DNA from: an uncultured Collinsella sp.
Lineage (GTDB): Bacteria; Actinomycetota; Coriobacteriia; Coriobacteriales; Coriobacteriaceae
Length of the DNA stretch: 64,000 nucleotides
Direction: 5' to 3'
Assembly (NCBI GenBank): GCA_900541685.1
Contig: UQKM01000003.1
Location: 62,001-126,000 of the forward strand
The notes beneath the pieces are model-generated. The model had not been told where the DNA came from, did not search any database, and saw only the letters and a list, made by a program, of their open reading frames with translations. Positions 1-8,203 of the stretch are shown here, one piece after another (the stretch's first letter is position 1; each line of letters starts with the position of its first letter). A program made the translations under genes and the position numbers.

Positions 1-1
1 G

Positions 2-1516
2 CTCATTGGCCTGTACAAGGCGCTCGGCTACTCGCGCGAGCGCATCCTGTCCAAATACGTGGACTATGCGCTGTGGGCGTGCCTGATTGGCGGCGTGCTC
101 GGCAATATCATCGGCTTTGTGGGCCTGCCGCTGTTCCTGTTTACGGTGTTCGACGACATGTACTCGCTGCCCCAGATGCTGCTTTCGTACGACATCGTGT
201 CCTCGATCGTCTCGGTGGCGCTGTTTGCCGTGGGCGTGGTGGGCGCCACAATTATCGCCTGCCGCCACGAGATGGCCGAGACCCCGGCCTCGCTCATGCG
301 CCCCAAGGCCCCGCGCGCCGGCTCGCGCATCCTACTTGAGCGCATCGGCTTTATCTGGCGCCGCATGGGCTTTTTGAACAAGGTGGCTGCGCGCAACCTG
401 TTCCGTTACAAAAAGCGTGCCTTTATGACCATCTTTGGCATCGCGGGTTGCACCGCGCTTGTGATCTGCGGTATGGGTATTCGCGATACGTCGGTGGCGC
501 TTTCGCCCAAACAGTACGGGCATATCACGCGTTATGACTTGCTGGCGGTCGCCAACCCCGATGACTTTACGCAGACGTGCGCGGCGTTGGATGAGCGCAG
601 CGCGGCCAATGATTCCAACGTGACCGTGACTTCGACGCTGCCGATTATGACCGACAACGTCACCTTTACGTTTGGCGGCAAGAGCGAGACCGTGCAGCTG
701 ATCGTGGTGCCCGATGACCGCACGAACGACCTGGACGACTATGTGCGCCTCGAGGACGAGTCCAAAGAGCCGCTGTCTTTGCGTGACGGAGACGTGTATC
801 TGAGCAAGAGTTCACAGCTGGTGCTGGGGATTCAGCCGGGCGATACGGCATACGTCCAGGATTCGTCGCTCAATGTTGCCAAGGTCAAAGTCAGTGACAT
901 TTCGCTTAACTATCTTGGCAACACGCTTTACATGACGCAGGGCACCTATGAGCGCGCGTTCGGTCGAAGCGCACGCCTCAACGGCGTCTTTGTGCTGCTT
1001 AAGGGCTCGTCGGCCGACCAGATTGCGTTTAGCAAGAAGCTTAAGAGCGACGGTTGGCTCACCATCTCGAGCACGGCCGAACATTGGCAGAACTACGAGG
1101 CGAACTTTGCGATCATCAATTCGGTCGTGGTGCTCGTGACTTTTATGGCGGCATGCCTGTCGTTTGTGGTGGTGTTTACGCTGTCCAACACGAATATCTC
1201 CGAGCGCGAACGCGAGCTGGCGACCATCAAGGTGCTGGGCTTCCGCCGTGGCGAGGTGCACCATTACGTCAACAAGGAGACGTTGATCCTCACGGCAATT
1301 GGCGCCGCGCTGGGCGTGCCACTGGGCGGCTTGCTGGCCGAGAGTTTTACGTACATTTTGCAGATGCCGTCGCTGTACTTTGACGTCGAAGTCGAGCCGC
1401 TAAGCTACGTGCTCGCCGTGGTGCTTTCCTTTGGCTTTACGTTTATCGTCAACCTAGCCACCAATCGTACCCTCAACAAGATCGACATGGTCGGCGCCCT
1501 CAAGAGCGCCGAGTGA
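2..1516 (+). CDS. FtsX-family ABC transporter permease, C-terminal part
   Basis: The reading frame is open from base 2, so the gene is cut by the left edge; 504 residues remain. Such permeases work with a LolD/MacB-type ATPase to move lipids, peptides or lipoproteins, or to sense peptide antibiotics. The first visible residues (GLYKALGYSRERI) are the cytoplasmic coupling segment of a first FtsX domain. Two membrane helices follow, then a basic AARNLFRYKKR stretch that starts the second half. A large extracytoplasmic domain (about residues 150-370) precedes a second FtsX domain with ERERELATIKVLGFRRGEV and three terminal helices. The two-FtsX layout resembles Gram-positive antimicrobial-peptide exporters. 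The ATPase partner is presumably upstream, outside the window. A hairpin repeat overlaps the TGA stop. Confidence 0.85.
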   Translation, partial: LIGLYKALGYSRERILSKYVDYALWACLIGGVLGNIIGFVGLPLFLFTVFDDMYSLPQMLLSYDIVSSIVSVALFAVGVVGATIIACRHEMAETPASLMRPKAPRAGSRILLERIGFIWRRMGFLNKVAARNLFRYKKRAFMTIFGIAGCTALVICGMGIRDTSVALSPKQYGHITRYDLLAVANPDDFTQTCAALDERSAANDSNVTVTSTLPIMTDNVTFTFGGKSETVQLIVVPDDRTNDLDDYVRLEDESKEPLSLRDGDVYLSKSSQLVLGIQPGDTAYVQDSSLNVAKVKVSDISLNYLGNTLYMTQGTYERAFGRSARLNGVFVLLKGSSADQIAFSKKLKSDGWLTISSTAEHWQNYEANFAIINSVVVLVTFMAACLSFVVVFTLSNTNISERERELATIKVLGFRRGEVHHYVNKETLILTAIGAALGVPLGGLLAESFTYILQMPSLYFDVEVEPLSYVLAVVLSFGFTFIVNLATNRTLNKIDMVGALKSAE

Positions 1517-1566
1517 CCTGCCAAAAAGGGACAGGTTTATTTTGGCAGGTTTTATCTGCGCAAACG
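1516..1566 (+). repeat. Hairpin repeat, GGGACAGG family, subtype A copy 1
   Basis: An 11-bp stem (ACCTGCCAAAA at 1516-1526, TTTTGGCAGGT at 1540-1550) encloses AGGGACAGGTTTA. It is followed by the conserved tail TTTATCTGCGCAAACG. The stem begins on the last base of the TGA stop. Five more copies lie near 7921, 9159, 25734, 49284 (inverted) and 54148. Confidence 0.85.
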
Positions 1567-1596
1567 CCGGACAACCATTAGGTGGCCCGGCGTTTG
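1561..1596 (+). terminator. Hairpin after the FtsX permease gene
   Basis: CAAACGCCGG (1561-1570) pairs perfectly with CCGGCGTTTG (1587-1596) around a 16-nt loop. The left arm is partly built from the tail of the preceding repeat. There is no strong T run, so terminator function is inferred from position. Confidence 0.5.
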
Positions 1597-1632
1597 CCCC
1601 GTTTTGCTGGGGATGTCTGTCGTTCAGTGCTC

Positions 1633-1953
1633 TTACTGGCCAATCCAGTGTTGCGCATAGCTCTTAATGTCCTCGGTAAAACCGTCAAGGTCGTCAAGGG
1701 TGATCACGCTGTCGATAAGCAAATTGGCTATCTCGCGGTGCATTGTGCTGCGGCGAATGTCGTTTGCAATTACGCCTGAGGACAGCTTGTCTCTATTGAG
1801 GCGCTCTTCTAGTGCCCAAAATCTACTGGACGCTTCACTGTCGCCGTTCAGTATCTCAACATACTGGCCGATGAGCTTTTCCATATAACGTTCTTGCCAT
1901 TGAGGAAGCATTTTCTTAAACAGCTTCCAGTCGCTTTCGGCTACGTCGCGCAT
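1633..1953 (-). CDS. Small conserved hypothetical protein, 106 aa
   Basis: A soluble, charged, probably helical protein with no signal peptide or membrane segment. It starts MRDVAESDWKLFKKMLPQW and contains EERLNRDK and RRSTMHREI stretches. The ATG at 1953 is preceded by GGAGG at good spacing, which supports the start. It resembles short uncharacterised proteins common in gut Firmicutes and Actinobacteria that I cannot name with certainty. It faces the FtsX gene tail-to-tail and stands alone. Function unknown. Confidence 0.65.
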   Translation of the reverse strand: MRDVAESDWKLFKKMLPQWQERYMEKLIGQYVEILNGDSEASSRFWALEERLNRDKLSSGVIANDIRRSTMHREIANLLIDSVITLDDLDGFTEDIKSYAQHWIGQ

Positions 1954-2082
1954 ATGTCCTCCGCTCGTTAAACGGGCTTTTCCATTTGCCTTTCATTCTA
2001 TTTGGTTTTCGCTCACAGGCGTGGATGAAGGGCTTTCTCCAGCCTTCGAGATTGGGCTTGAATGGGTCGTATGCCGCAAAAC

Positions 2083-2222
2083 GGGCCTATCTACTACGTT
2101 TGCTACCACACCCTCGACCATGACAAAGATTATGAAATTAAAACCGCAGGTAGAGGGCTTGCAAATATTCGGAAAAGGCGGGTATGGTCGGCCCTCTCGA
2201 GTTAAACGTAGTAAATAGGCCC
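2083..2222. repeat. Inverted-repeat element, 140 bp, 19-bp arms
   Basis: GGGCCTATCTACTACGTTT (2083-2101) pairs with AAACGTAGTAAATAGGCCC (2204-2222), 18 of 19 positions. A shorter inner pairing (CGACCAT with ATGGTCG) lies inside. No open frame of note is enclosed. It could be a small non-autonomous mobile element or a structured RNA. Confidence 0.6.
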
Positions 2223-2286
2223 TTTTCTTGGCGCGTGGTCAGCTCAATGCTAATCTCCGTGCCGGAACTGACCCAGTTGTTTGTAG

Positions 2287-2351
2287 GTTGCGGTGATATA
2301 CGGACTGTTTGGCGCTTTGGAGCTTCAAAACAGTCCCTATCTCACCGCAAC
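2287..2351. repeat. Palindromic element with GTTGCGGTGA ends, copy 1
   Basis: The arms start GTTGCGGTGA (2287) and end TCACCGCAAC (2342-2351). The pairing continues through GGACTGTTT and AAACAGTCC, about 22 of 24 positions in all. A relative with the same ends lies at 3505-3569, on the other side of the XRE gene. Confidence 0.65.
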
Positions 2352-2397
2352 TTAGGAGAAGGGCGGGGGTGGTTGGGTGCTGGTGGGTCGGAGCGTG

Positions 2398-3318
2398 TTA
2401 GGCCTGTTGGCGGTGCTTCCATTGTTTGCGGCACCAGCGCATGAGCGCTTTGATGACGGGAATCGTGATGAGGATGATCCATGCAGGATGGGGCTGTCCC
2501 AAACATAGCCACATGTAGAGGAACCAAGCGATGGCGGCTGCCGGGTAGATGACCTCGATCAGCTTAGATAAGTGGCGTTGGTCGATAAAGTCGCCAAGCG
2601 CGTAATAGACGGGAACCAGAAAGACGAGGAAAAGCCCCATGCCCCATGTGCCGTAGACAATGCCGAGCACCAGATAGGCGAGAGTGACAAGTGCGGGGAA
2701 GGGGAATTTGTTCCATGCACGTCCGACCTTGGTGTGGAAATGCTTGCCATGATGGTCGAGCTTGTCGTGTGCTTCCTTCCAGCTGGAAAACGTCTCGCCG
2801 TCGATGGTGACGGTGCCGTCGTCATTGGTGCGTACGCTATGTCCATCGTCCTCAAGCGTATCGATATGCACGCCGTCCGGCCCCACATGCACCTCTTCGC
2901 CCTTGCGCTCGTTGGTCACATGGATGCCGCTCCAACCAACATGGACTTCCTCGCCTTTATTGGGATCAATGACGTGGATACCGCGCGCGAGGGAAATATC
3001 GACAAGTGGTTTGTCGCCGCAATCGGCGTGCTCGGCAGAATCCTCGGCCTCGTCAGCCACATCCGCCGTCTCGGTGTCGGCGCTACCGTCCTCCAGGTCG
3101 TCGGCATCGTTGGCCGCCTCCCCATATAACAGCTCATCCAGCGACACGCCATACAGCGCGGCGAGCGCAATAAGGTTATCGGTATCGGGCGAGGATTCGC
3201 TGCGCTCCCATTTACTGACAGCCTGACGACTCACACCCAGCTGGGCGGCAAGCGCCTCCTGAGAAAGCCCGGCAGCCTTGCGGCGATCGACGAGGCGCTG
3301 TGCCATCGCAAGATCCAT
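2398..3318 (-). CDS. Membrane-anchored XRE-family transcriptional regulator
   Basis: This 306-residue protein starts MDLAMAQRL at 3318, supported by AAAGGA just upstream; a longer in-frame extension lacks a ribosome site. Residues 4-60 form a Cro/CI helix-turn-helix (GLSQEALAAQLGVSRQAVSKWE). An acidic linker follows, then two near-repeats of KGEEVHVG..G(I/V)H, ending in DGETFSSWKEAHD. The C-terminal third is hydrophobic, with about four helices (LVTLAYLVLGIVYGTWG, AIAWFLYMWLCLG and others), so the DNA-binding head is likely tethered to the membrane. XRE-plus-membrane proteins of this kind often respond to envelope signals, but the signal here is unknown. Palindromic elements lie on both sides. 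Confidence 0.8.
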   Translation of the reverse strand: MDLAMAQRLVDRRKAAGLSQEALAAQLGVSRQAVSKWERSESSPDTDNLIALAALYGVSLDELLYGEAANDADDLEDGSADTETADVADEAEDSAEHADCGDKPLVDISLARGIHVIDPNKGEEVHVGWSGIHVTNERKGEEVHVGPDGVHIDTLEDDGHSVRTNDDGTVTIDGETFSSWKEAHDKLDHHGKHFHTKVGRAWNKFPFPALVTLAYLVLGIVYGTWGMGLFLVFLVPVYYALGDFIDQRHLSKLIEVIYPAAAIAWFLYMWLCLGQPHPAWIILITIPVIKALMRWCRKQWKHRQQA

Positions 3319-3504
3319 GGTGGTTCCTTTCGTTTGATGGTCGAATCGAATGAGCCGAGTATGCCGAGAACAACCGGTAGCGACCACCATTTCTAGTTAG
3401 AATCTGCCCCAACCCTACCGCAACTACCGGTAGCAACCCCTAACGACCAGCCATTTCAGGACAAATGTCAGTGCAAGTAGCAGCCAAGAGCCCCCACTCA
3501 GTAA

Positions 3505-3569
3505 GTTGCGGTGGAATAGTTTTTGGATTCAGCCATTTGCGGACTAAGCAGGAACTATTTCACCGCAAC
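3505..3569. repeat. Palindromic element with GTTGCGGTG ends, copy 2
   Basis: Arms GTTGCGGTGGAATAGTT and AACTATTTCACCGCAAC pair almost perfectly. The outer ten bases match those of the element at 2287-2351, while the inner sequence differs. Confidence 0.65.
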
Positions 3570-3632
3570 TGAATTTCAGACCAGGCACCCGCAGCAAGAA
3601 GACGAATAGCCTCGGCCTCCCCAGTTACCGCA

Positions 3633-3753
3633 GGAGACCCCAGGGCTTACCTCCCAAATCTTTCCGCAGGACGGAAGGACCCCGCCGCGCGAAGCGCACG
3701 GCGGGGTCCTGACATGTCCGAGGACGATTTGGGAGGTAAGCCCTGGGGTCTCC
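3633..3753. repeat. Nested palindrome with perfect 28-bp arms
   Basis: The left arm 3633-3660 (starting GGAGACCCCAGGG) and right arm 3726-3753 (ending CCCTGGGGTCTCC) are exact reverse complements over 28 bp. The 65-nt interior holds a second hairpin, AGGACCCCGCCG (3676-3687) with CGGCGGGGTCCT (3699-3710). It lies 24 bp beyond the phosphofructokinase stop and could end that transcript, but there is no T run. Confidence 0.75.
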
Positions 3754-3776
3754 GATGGGGGCGGTTCCAGCCGAGG

Positions 3777-4856
3777 TTATTCGTCGCCGAAGCTGATGCC
3801 CAACGCCTTGGCCTCGCGTACTAGATCGCTCTGGGGATCGACATACTTGAGCTTGCCGGCGACATCCTCGAGCGGCATGTGGCACATCTTGCCGTCGCGC
3901 AGGGCGATCATGTAGCCAAACTCGCCGCGCAGGCAGCCGAGTGCCGCCTCGACGCCGCACTGGGTCGCAAAGATGCGGTCCTGGGCGTCGGGCTGGCCGC
4001 CGCGCTGCGTGTGGCCGGGGATGGCGACGCGGGTCTCGCGACCGGTCTTGGCCTCAATCTCCTTGGCAATGTCGTAGACGATCGACGGGCTTGTGCGCTC
4101 GGCGAGCTTCTTCTTGTACTCCTTCTTGGACAGCGCCGCGTCCTCCTTGGAGATAGCGCCCTCGGCGACGGCCACGATGGTAAAGCGGCTGCCGGTCTCC
4201 ATGCGATGCTCAATGGTCTTGATGACGTTATCCATGTCGTAGGGGATCTCGGGAATCAAGATGACATCCGCGCCGCCCGCGACGCCGGCATACAGCGGGA
4301 TCCAGCCAACCTTGTGGCCCATGATCTCGATAACGAACACGCGTCCATGGCTCGAAGCGGTGGTGTGGATGTCGTCGATACACTTGGTGGCGACGTCGAT
4401 GGCGCTCGTAAAGCCAAACGTCAACTCGGTGCCCCAGGTGTCGTTGTCGATGGTCTTGGGCAGGGCGATAACGTTGAGGCCCTCTTCGCGCAGGCGGTTG
4501 GCGGTCTTGGTGGAGCCGTTGCCGCCCAGCATAAACAGGCAGTCGAGCTGCAACTTGTGATAGGTGTGGACCATCGCGGGCACCTTCTCGACGCCGTCGG
4601 CCTCGGGAGTATCCAGGCGCTTGAACGGCGTACGGCTCGTGCCCAGGATGGTGCCGCCGCGGGTGAGGATACCGCTAAAATCGGCGGGCGTCATGACGCG
4701 GAACCTGCTGTAGATAAGGCCCTGGTAGCCGTCCTCAAAACCATAGATCTCGATAGGCTCTTCGCTATTGGTTATAAGCGTTTTGACAATGCCGCGCATG
4801 GTGGCGTTGAGCGCCTGGCAGTCGCCGCCACTGGTAAGAAGACCGATCCTGAGCAT
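3777..4856 (-). CDS. pfkA: 6-phosphofructokinase
   Basis: This 359-residue enzyme phosphorylates fructose 6-phosphate to the 1,6-bisphosphate, the committed step of glycolysis. The nucleotide-binding start is GLLTSGGDCQALN, followed by LGGNGSTKTA, the substrate loop PKTIDNDTWGTE, IEIMGHKVGW and IPGHTQRGG. The Gly after GGN and the Lys in PKTIDND correspond to the positions that separate ATP from pyrophosphate users; Gly plus Lys is usually ATP-dependent in this clade, so ATP use is the inference. The Mg-binding Asp of classical GGDGS is Asn here, which I believe is a subfamily trait. The start is supported by AAGGATT upstream. It stands alone, with a palindrome downstream. Confidence 0.93.
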   Translation of the reverse strand: MLRIGLLTSGGDCQALNATMRGIVKTLITNSEEPIEIYGFEDGYQGLIYSRFRVMTPADFSGILTRGGTILGTSRTPFKRLDTPEADGVEKVPAMVHTYHKLQLDCLFMLGGNGSTKTANRLREEGLNVIALPKTIDNDTWGTELTFGFTSAIDVATKCIDDIHTTASSHGRVFVIEIMGHKVGWIPLYAGVAGGADVILIPEIPYDMDNVIKTIEHRMETGSRFTIVAVAEGAISKEDAALSKKEYKKKLAERTSPSIVYDIAKEIEAKTGRETRVAIPGHTQRGGQPDAQDRIFATQCGVEAALGCLRGEFGYMIALRDGKMCHMPLEDVAGKLKYVDPQSDLVREAKALGISFGDE

Positions 4857-4875
4857 GATGAATCCTTCCGGGCAA

Positions 4876-4927
4876 GTTATAACATGCGCATAAGTTTACC
4901 CCCGCACACTGTTGATACAGGGGTAAA
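4876..4927 (-). promoter_or_regulatory. Possible promoter/operator of pfkA
   Basis: On the minus strand TATAAC (4881-4876) could be a -10 box. Just upstream, TTTACCCC (4895-4902) and GGGGTAAA (4920-4927) form an inverted repeat that could bind a repressor. This is position-based inference only. Confidence 0.3.
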
Positions 4928-4996
4928 ACGTGTTAGCTCAAATGTATAGAAATGTAAGCAGCGTCAGGCGAGCGTAAGGACGACGGGCCTGGCTCC

Positions 4997-6082
4997 TTAC
5001 AACGCGAAGGCGTCGACGTCGCCCCAATGGCGGCGCAGCGTGATGGCGGCAGCGGGCTCGGTGTTGTCAAAGACGACCGACCACTGCGTGTTGCTGGTGA
5101 TGTCTTCCGGATTGGGCTCTTGCGCTGCAGCGCGTAGGGCCTTCCAAGCGACTGCCTCGTCTTGGGTGCCGGCATGGGCGTCGAGGACATCGGCGATTGC
5201 GACGGCGCGCTCTTTACCATGGCCCAGCTCGCCATTCTTTTGGTTGGGCAGCACTTCGTCGCCATAGCAGGCGTAGAAGTTCGTAACCTGGCGTACAGGA
5301 GTCGCTTTGAAAGCGCGGTCCGGATCGCGCGGATTCCACTCTACTACGCGCGCGTCACCGGCGGCGTCGTTGATAAAGAAGTGGTAGTCGCGTCCGGCCA
5401 TGGCGTGCATGTCGTAGGCAGAAAGCAGGTCGACGGCCTCCTGCGTGGTGGCCGCGCGGTCGAGCACCAGGCGGATGGCGAGCGAAGTGTTGATGACGGG
5501 GCGTTGCGTGTCCTGGTCACAGGGTTTGGAATCCAGGGTGAGCACGGCAATGGACACGCCACATTCGTTGACGCCGTCGAGCTGGGCAAACGGGCCCATC
5601 AACGCCGCAGCGCGTCCGCCGACGGAGTCAAGCGGAGTGTTATCGCCCAGGTTGTTAAGGGCGGCAAACCCGATGGAGGCATAGCCGCCGCGTGGGTGAT
5701 TGCGCACCAGCAGCGCCGAGGTGTCGTCCTTAAAGTCGTAATTGCGACCGGTGCGCACGCGGCCTTCGGCATCTACGGCGACAAAAGCGCTGCAGGCAAA
5801 CTGGGGCGCCTGGACATGTGCCGGCACACCGGGCAGCACCTGCGCCACCACGGCATCGATGTAGGCCTGGTCGTCGCGCACGCCAGCGGCGATGATGCGA
5901 TCAAGATCGTAGTCGTAGGCGATGTCGATTGCGTACAGGTCATAGCCATCCGCTTTGCCGGTCAAGCGTTTGAGTGACGCGGCGGACTTGATTTGTTTGT
6001 GATAAACGATACCGGTGGCAGCAGCAAGGCCGACGGCGACTCCCGCGACACCGCAGGCGATGGCAATGTTACGTGGCTTCAT
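4997..6082 (-). CDS. Choloylglycine hydrolase/penicillin acylase-like Ntn hydrolase, membrane-anchored
   Basis: This 361-residue protein has an N-terminal hydrophobic segment (IAIACGVAGVAVGLAAATGI) that should act as a signal anchor. The putative catalytic motif is internal: FACSAFVAVDAEGRVRTGRNYDF, which matches the Cys-start and GRN.D pattern of conjugated bile-salt hydrolases, penicillin V acylases and C45-type acyltransferases. These split linear amide bonds. For the Cys to become N-terminal, about 90 residues would have to be removed; many relatives of this type carry the Cys internally. Bile-salt hydrolysis cannot be inferred from sequence alone. GAAAGGAG precedes the ATG at 6082. Confidence 0.75.
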   Translation of the reverse strand: MKPRNIAIACGVAGVAVGLAAATGIVYHKQIKSAASLKRLTGKADGYDLYAIDIAYDYDLDRIIAAGVRDDQAYIDAVVAQVLPGVPAHVQAPQFACSAFVAVDAEGRVRTGRNYDFKDDTSALLVRNHPRGGYASIGFAALNNLGDNTPLDSVGGRAAALMGPFAQLDGVNECGVSIAVLTLDSKPCDQDTQRPVINTSLAIRLVLDRAATTQEAVDLLSAYDMHAMAGRDYHFFINDAAGDARVVEWNPRDPDRAFKATPVRQVTNFYACYGDEVLPNQKNGELGHGKERAVAIADVLDAHAGTQDEAVAWKALRAAAQEPNPEDITSNTQWSVVFDNTEPAAAITLRRHWGDVDAFAL

Positions 6083-6243
6083 GACGGCTCCTTTCGTCCT
6101 GTTAGCGTAATTGTCGCAAAAGGAGTGCGGACATGATGGCTCAACTTGGCGAGCGGCGCGGGATTAAACATGGAATGAAAGGCACGGCACTGGCGCGGCG
6201 GGGTATGCTGGAGGGGACCATCAACCCAGCGAAAGGGGAGAGC

Positions 6244-7629
6244 ATGACGGATCAGGAAACGCCCGAGCGCGCGCATGTGACGGCCGACGATATCGAGGCC
6301 GCCAACGACCTCATCGACTTTATCGAGGCATGCCCCAGCATGTTCCATACGGCTGCGACCATTATGGCCGAGCTCGACGAGGCGGGCTTTACCTACCTGC
6401 CCGAGAATGCGGCGTGGGATATCGAACCGGGCGGGCGTTATTACACGCAGCGCAACACCTCGAGCGTTGTTGCCTTTAAGGTGGGCGAGGACCTGGCTGC
6501 TACGTGGGGCGAGGACGGCGTTGCCGGCGACTATCATTTTCAGCTCACGGCGTCGCACAGCGATTCGCCGACGTTTAAGGTCAAGGCCGTGCCTGAGCTT
6601 GACGGCGCGGGCGAGACGCTGCGCCTGAACACCGAGGCCTACGGCGGCATGATCGACTACACCTGGTTCGATCGTCCGCTGGCACTCGCGGGCCGCGTGT
6701 TGGTACGCGAGGGCGATCGCATTGAGAGTCGTCTGCTTGCCACCGAGCGCGAGGTCGCTATTATCCCGAGCCTTGCTATCCATATGAACCGCGGCGTTAA
6801 CGAGGGCTTTGCTCCCAATCGCGCCGTCGACCTGTGCCCGCTCATCAGCGCCGGTGACCTTAAGCAGGGAGATTTTGACGCCCTGATCGCCGACGAACTG
6901 GACGTTGAGCCCGAGCAAATTTTGGGCCGCGATCTGTTCCTGGTCAATCGTCAGGATGCGCGCATTTGGGGCTGGGCCGACGAGTTTATCTCGACGCCCA
7001 AGCTCGACGACCTGGCCTGCGCCTACACCTCGCTGCAGGCATTTTTGGGTGCCGAGAACGCGCACGACGTTTCGGTCTTCTGCTGCTTTGATAATGAGGA
7101 GGTTGGCTCCGAGACCAAGCAGGGTGCCATGTCGACGTTCTTGGCCGATGCACTGCGCCGCATTAACGGCTCGCTGGGCTTTGACGACGAGTCGTACCAC
7201 CGTGCGCTTGCCGCTTCGATGCTCGTGAGCTGCGACAACGCGCATGCCGTGCACCCCAACCACGCCGAGAAGTGCGACGCCCGCAACCAGGTTGTGCTCA
7301 ACGGCGGCATCGTCATCAAGGAGGCCGCCAACCAGCACTACTGCACCGATGCCTTTAGTCGCGCGGTGTTCCAGGCCATCTGCGATGACACTGACGTACC
7401 CACGCAGGCCTTCGCAAACAAGAGCGATATGGCGGGTGGCTCCACGCTCGGCAACCTGTCGAACATGCAGGCGAGCATGCATGCCGTGGACGTGGGCCTG
7501 CCGCAGCTTGCCATGCACTCGAGCTACGAGACCGGCGGCGTGCGCGACGTGATGTACGCCATCTGCGCCCTCACCGCCTTCTACGAGCGCAACCTAACCA
7601 TCAACGGCGCCGAAAGCGTGGAACTCTAA
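6244..7629 (+). CDS. M18-family aminopeptidase
   Basis: This 461-residue zinc aminopeptidase removes N-terminal, often acidic, residues from peptides in the cytoplasm. Metal ligands of the M18 fold are visible in order: TASHSDSPTFKVK, LDDLACAYTSLQ, FDNEEVGSETKQGA, SCDNAHAVHPNH and the C-terminal MHSSYETGG. The start at 6244 (MTDQETPER) follows AAAGGGGA; an upstream extension of 37 residues lacks a ribosome site. It is divergent from the Ntn hydrolase gene at 6082, sharing about 160 bp of promoter space. A small hypothetical frame starts at the very next base after its stop. Confidence 0.92.
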   Translation: MTDQETPERAHVTADDIEAANDLIDFIEACPSMFHTAATIMAELDEAGFTYLPENAAWDIEPGGRYYTQRNTSSVVAFKVGEDLAATWGEDGVAGDYHFQLTASHSDSPTFKVKAVPELDGAGETLRLNTEAYGGMIDYTWFDRPLALAGRVLVREGDRIESRLLATEREVAIIPSLAIHMNRGVNEGFAPNRAVDLCPLISAGDLKQGDFDALIADELDVEPEQILGRDLFLVNRQDARIWGWADEFISTPKLDDLACAYTSLQAFLGAENAHDVSVFCCFDNEEVGSETKQGAMSTFLADALRRINGSLGFDDESYHRALAASMLVSCDNAHAVHPNHAEKCDARNQVVLNGGIVIKEAANQHYCTDAFSRAVFQAICDDTDVPTQAFANKSDMAGGSTLGNLSNMQASMHAVDVGLPQLAMHSSYETGGVRDVMYAICALTAFYERNLTINGAESVEL

Positions 7630-7812
7630 ATGCGAGCCGAAGAAATGAAGGCCGAGCGTGGGGCTCAGCTTATTGATCGGGGTTTACAGCTGTTCGTCGC
7701 CGCTTGCCATGAGTCAGGGGTCGACGTGTCCAAGGCGCGACCAACGAGTGCTGAAGAACTCAAGCGCAACGCCTATTCGGACCGCTATGACGAGGAGACG
7801 GACTGGCTCTAA
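7630..7812 (+). CDS. Possible small hypothetical protein, 60 aa
   Basis: The ATG directly follows the aminopeptidase TAA, so it could be translated by re-initiation; there is no clear ribosome site. The product is charged and ends DRYDEETDWL. An internal Met at 7645 is an alternative start. I recognise no family, and it may be chance coding in G/C-rich sequence. Confidence 0.3.
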   Translation: MRAEEMKAERGAQLIDRGLQLFVAACHESGVDVSKARPTSAEELKRNAYSDRYDEETDWL

Positions 7813-7920
7813 TAAGCGAAGTGTCGAAAACGCTAGATGTATGTTTGATATCACTTTGGCGAGAGTGTCGCAGACAGAACTACCGGTATGGCGCAAGCCA
7901 ACCTGACCCCATTGCGCCAA

Positions 7921-7971
7921 ACCTACCAAAAAGGGACAGGTTTATTTTGGCAGGTTTTATCTGGGCAAATG
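7921..7971 (+). repeat. Hairpin repeat, GGGACAGG family, subtype A copy 2
   Basis: ACCTACCAAAA (7921-7931) pairs with TTTTGGCAGGT (7945-7955) with one A-C mismatch. It is followed by TTTATCTGGGCAAATG. This copy does not touch a stop codon. Confidence 0.85.
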
Positions 7972-8060
7972 CCACAACGCCAACGGCAAGACGGAACTGC
8001 TAAGGCTTGCAGATGAAGCCGACGCCAGCGAAACGCCGCAGGTAGAGCGCACGCCAGCGA

Positions 8061-8159
8061 GAGCCCGCCGTTTGAGCCAAGGTGCCGTGAAATGAAAAGG
8101 CGCTGACCTTCTGGTCGCGTCTTTGAAATTGAACGGCAGATTGGCCAAACGGCGGGCTC
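8061..8159. repeat. Inverted repeat with 19-bp arms
   Basis: GAGCCCGCCGTTTGAGCCAA (8061-8080) pairs with TTGGCCAAACGGCGGGCTC (8141-8159) with one bulged base. The spacer is 60 nt. Its role is unknown. Confidence 0.5.
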
Positions 8160-8172
8160 GCAGCGTCGAGGG

Positions 8173-8200
8173 GTTCCGGCGTTTGGTAAAACGCCGGAAC
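8173..8200 (-). terminator. Hairpin downstream of the hydroxyacid dehydrogenase
   Basis: GTTCCGGCGTTT (8173-8184) pairs perfectly with AAACGCCGGAAC (8189-8200) around GGTA. It sits 3 bp beyond the stop at 8204. No T run follows on the minus strand. Confidence 0.6.
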
Positions 8201-8203
8201 AAA

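Larger units (their letters stand above)
1954..2397. other. Intergenic region with two palindromic elements
   Basis: I see no convincing gene here. The stretch holds the inverted-repeat elements at 2083-2222 and 2287-2351, listed separately. Confidence 0.6.
3319..3776. other. Intergenic region with two large palindromes
   Basis: This stretch runs from the XRE promoter region to the phosphofructokinase stop. It contains ACCGGTAG-type short repeats near 3371-3435 and the two inverted-repeat elements listed next. I see no credible gene. Confidence 0.6.
7813..8203. other. Intergenic region with one repeat and two hairpins
   Basis: No gene is supported here. The stretch holds hairpin repeat copy 2 (7921) and the pairings at 8061-8159 and 8173-8200. 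Confidence 0.6.

Noticed and set aside
2021..2218. Short plus-strand frame before the XRE gene
   Set aside because: It lies across an inverted-repeat element and has no ribosome site or recognisable motif.
6079..7518. Long minus-strand frame opposite the M18 aminopeptidase
   Set aside because: Aminopeptidase metal motifs on the plus strand are unambiguous, and the minus-strand frame has no recognisable domain.
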